Positions 13,818 through 15,978 of a stretch of 15,978 nucleotides of DNA are shown here, piece after piece. Numbering within the stretch: position 1 is the first letter of the stretch; every line of letters starts with the position of its first letter. The notes beneath the pieces are model-generated. The model searched no databases. It saw nothing but the letters and a program-made list of their open reading frames with translations, and was not told the origin of the DNA. The position numbers and the translations under genes were made by a program. Source of the stretch: Alphaproteobacteria bacterium (GTDB lineage: Bacteria; Pseudomonadota; Alphaproteobacteria; Rickettsiales; RI-342); the NCBI GenBank assembly GCA_020851915.1, contig JADZBT010000153.1, positions 1-15,978 on the forward strand, written 5' to 3'.

Positions 13818-15978
13818 ATGTATCTGGCGATTTTACAGAGCAACCAGACCGGACTGAAAGATTTGTTAACAGCCCACCATGCAAACAGGTTTCTGACCAA
13901 CGGTATATTCTTGAAAATTTTTAGTTCAGAGCACTATCTCCTAAATAATCCCGATGTAGCGGCGGCCATCGCGCGGGGAGAATTCGCCTCGGCGGAAGAG
14001 CATTTCCGGCTGTACGGAGAGGCGGAGGGACGAGAGTTCATCCCCATGTTCGATACACAGTTCTATCTGTCCGCTAATCCGGATGTGGCGCAAATGATCG
14101 AGGATGGCGTGATCGCTTCTGCCGCCGAGCATTTCATCACCATAGGCTTTGGAGAAGGGCGCTCACCCAGTTCATTCTTCGATGTGCATTTCTACCTAAC
14201 GGCCAACCCGGATGTCGCGGCAGCGGTTGAGGCAGGCCAGACGAGCGCCTTCGAGCATTTTCTTGACCATGGCGGCAGCGAATTGCGTGCCCCGTCGCCC
14301 TTCTTTGACCCGAAAGCCTATCTGGATGCCAACAGTGACCTGCAAACCGCCGCAGATGAGGGACTGATCACTCCGTTACAGCATTTTCTTGCATTTGGCA
14401 TTCAGGAAGCGCGCGATCTAGGCAATGGCATTGGCCTCAACCAATTCCGAAATGATCCTACCTTCATTCATGCGATAGAGGCGGGTGATGTTCAGGCCGC
14501 CCTTGAGCGAGTAGCGGACGTAGCGCCGTTCCTGCCAGGCTTTGTGCCTCCCGCAGGCTATATAATTCCCGAAGATATAGAGTTCCCCATGGACTTCGTG
14601 CCTCGGCAGGGCGTACTGCTGGTCGTCCCGGAGGGAGTGACCCCGCCGCCTAACCTGCCTCCGATCTTTGAGGATCCCGATGCACCGCCCCCTCCGGGGC
14701 CCGTTAACACGCCTCCGTCCGGGGCATCGCTACCCGCAGGCACAACCATCGCAGAGAACGCATCCGTAGGCACGGTGATCGGCACACTCACCTCCACTGA
14801 TCCCGAAGGAAAGCCGGTAACCTACGCGCTTATCAACGATGCGGGAGGAAAGTTCGCGGTCGACCCGACCACCGGCGTACTCACCGTCGCGGGGCCGCTG
14901 GATTATGAAACATCTACCTCCCATACATTCAGGGTGAGCGTTTCCGACGGCAAGACCACCAATGCCAGCTCTGTGACCGTGGGCGTCACCGATGTCGCCG
15001 AAGGACCCAACGCACCCACGATCAGTGCGTCAGCTGTTGATGAGAATTCCTCCGGCGGCACGGCGATCGGCACGGTCAGCGCCTTCTCTCCCGATGCGGG
15101 CGCGACGTTGACCTATTCGCTCACCGACGATGCCGGGGGACGCTTCGAGATCGACAGTGTCACCGGCGCGCTGACCGTCGCCACCGGTGCGGTGCTTGAT
15201 TACGAGGCCGCCACATCGCACGATATTGTCGCGCAGGTGTCCGACGGCACATTCAACGCCGCCAGCACGCTTACCATCACACTGAACGACGTAAACGAGT
15301 CCCCCGCCGCGCCGGCACTGGCAAGCGGCGGATCCATCCTCGAAGGTTCCCCGGCGGGAAGCGCCGTTGCCACGATCAGCGCCGCCGACACGGATGCCGG
15401 AACAACGCTCACCTACACGCTCACTGACGATGCCGGAGGGCGTTTCGAGATCGACAGCGTCACCGGCGCGCTGACCGTCGCCACCGGCGCGGTGCTCGAC
15501 TACGAAGCAGCAACCTCGCACGACATCACCGTGCAGGCATCCGACGGCACATTTACTGTCGACAGCACGCTCACCATTACGGTGGATAACGCGAACGAAT
15601 CCCCTACCGTACCGACGCTGGCAAGCGGTGGTTCCATCCTCGAAGGCTCCGCAGACGGCAGCGCCGTCGCCACGATCAGCGCGACCGACCCGGACGCAGG
15701 CACGACGCTCACCTACTCGCTCACCGACGATGCCGGGGGACGCTTTGCCATCAATGCCTCCACGGGTGTCGTCACGCTGGCGTCGGGCGGCCCGGGAGTG
15801 GATTATGATGACGCGACCTCGCACGATATTTCCGTAAGGGTTTCCGATGGAGCGCTCTACACGGAGGATACCTTCACCATCACCGTCAATGAACGGGCCG
15901 AAGGCGTGGATGATACCGCCGCAGCCACCGAGGATGGCAGCAACGTGAACATAAGCGCCGCCAGCCTGCTCGCCAACG
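13818..15978 (+). CDS. Giant repetitive surface/secreted protein with NPDVA repeats and cadherin-like domains, 3' end missing
   Basis: The frame starts at ATG 13818 and stays open to the window end, giving 720 complete codons. There is no signal peptide, so type I (RTX-type) secretion is likely (inference). Residues about 35-200 hold four repeats of the type FYLxANPDVAxA...AxEHFxxxGxxEGRxP, known from many large bacterial repeat proteins. A Pro-rich linker covers about 235-300. Four cadherin-like domains of about 100 residues follow, with DxxxG-LTYSLTDDAGGRF and LDYEAATSHDI cores. At the end, EGVDDTAAATEDGSNVNISA starts a different VCBS/cadherin-5-type domain. Such proteins are usually thousands of residues long and act as adhesins or biofilm factors. 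The start has only a poor ribosome site (GGCGGG directly before ATG), after an AT-rich stretch (13760-13805). No secretion genes are visible inside the window. Confidence 0.88.
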   Translation, partial: MYLAILQSNQTGLKDLLTAHHANRFLTNGIFLKIFSSEHYLLNNPDVAAAIARGEFASAEEHFRLYGEAEGREFIPMFDTQFYLSANPDVAQMIEDGVIASAAEHFITIGFGEGRSPSSFFDVHFYLTANPDVAAAVEAGQTSAFEHFLDHGGSELRAPSPFFDPKAYLDANSDLQTAADEGLITPLQHFLAFGIQEARDLGNGIGLNQFRNDPTFIHAIEAGDVQAALERVADVAPFLPGFVPPAGYIIPEDIEFPMDFVPRQGVLLVVPEGVTPPPNLPPIFEDPDAPPPPGPVNTPPSGASLPAGTTIAENASVGTVIGTLTSTDPEGKPVTYALINDAGGKFAVDPTTGVLTVAGPLDYETSTSHTFRVSVSDGKTTNASSVTVGVTDVAEGPNAPTISASAVDENSSGGTAIGTVSAFSPDAGATLTYSLTDDAGGRFEIDSVTGALTVATGAVLDYEAATSHDIVAQVSDGTFNAASTLTITLNDVNESPAAPALASGGSILEGSPAGSAVATISAADTDAGTTLTYTLTDDAGGRFEIDSVTGALTVATGAVLDYEAATSHDITVQASDGTFTVDSTLTITVDNANESPTVPTLASGGSILEGSADGSAVATISATDPDAGTTLTYSLTDDAGGRFAINASTGVVTLASGGPGVDYDDATSHDISVRVSDGALYTEDTFTITVNERAEGVDDTAAATEDGSNVNISAASLLAN
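13920..14417 (+). repeat. Four NPDVA-type protein repeats
   Basis: Four units of about 40-48 residues carry LLNNPDVAAAI, LSANPDVAQMI, LTANPDVAAAV and the degenerate LDANSDLQTAA, each followed by a helix ending in HF and a Gly-Glu-rich turn (EGREF, EGRSP, SELRAP, QEARDL). They are encoded at the N-terminus of the giant protein. Confidence 0.8.
14715..15899 (+). repeat. Tandem cadherin-like domains with an exact 300-bp period
   Basis: Four domains begin near 14715, 15006, 15306 and 15606; the last three are exactly 300 bp apart. Domains 2 and 3 share 36 identical codon-encoded residues (15120-15227 against 15420-15527) with 14 silent differences. Domain 4 matches domain 2 exactly over its first 24 bp of the same block and then diverges. 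Confidence 0.85.

Noticed and set aside
15030..15824. Minus-strand frame of 264 codons with its own repeats
   Set aside because: The repetitiveness is only the mirror of the 300-bp cadherin repeats on the plus strand.
14715..15899. CRISPR-like array
   Set aside because: The 300-bp period is in frame and encodes cadherin-like domains; units are too long and have no spacer pattern.

Overview
The window comes from a GC-rich Gram-negative bacterium. A multinuclear-iron-oxidase/bufferin operon, a SulP anion transporter, a DctA-type dicarboxylate carrier and a type IV pilus/type II secretion motor fit a proteobacterium. An alphaproteobacterium is my best guess, but nothing here fixes the taxonomy (no rRNA or tRNA was seen). 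Coding density is high and genes lie on both strands.

Layout. (1) 1-3967, minus strand: a pilus/secretion motor operon reading leftwards. It holds a GspE/PilB-type ATPase, a GspF/PilC-type inner-membrane platform protein and a third gene of unknown family cut by the window edge. (2) 4365-6297, plus strand: a compact bufferin operon. BufA1 is the secreted four-cysteine precursor, BufB the DUF692 multinuclear iron oxidase and BufC the DUF2063 partner. (3) about 6438-8000, plus strand: an unusual prepilin-like protein with a type III prepilin cleavage site, a pseudopilin-like middle and six tandem four-cysteine modules of 42-46 residues. (4) 8059-8265, minus: a CspA-family cold-shock protein with its own terminator and a long leader. 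(5) 8467-10555, minus: a two-gene unit of a SulP anion transporter with a STAS domain and a small DUF486 membrane protein. (6) 10700-11884, minus: an orphan membrane protein of unknown function followed by a clear intrinsic terminator. (7) 12230-13597, plus: a DctA-like C4-dicarboxylate symporter followed by a large nested hairpin and T run. (8) 13818 to the window end, plus: the first 720 residues of a giant repetitive surface or secreted protein, with NPDVA-type repeats, a proline-rich linker and cadherin-like domains of 100 residues.

How the parts relate. The motor genes and the prepilin-like protein lie about 2.4 kb apart on either side of the bufferin operon, so they may serve one surface filament. 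The repetitive protein at the right end is a second likely surface adhesin. The bufferin operon is a metal-stress (probably copper) module. SulP and DctA are uptake systems. The most unusual items are the cysteine-module prepilin, the bufferin operon without a visible DoxX-type partner, the orphan protein at 10700-11884 and the repeat evolution inside the giant protein.
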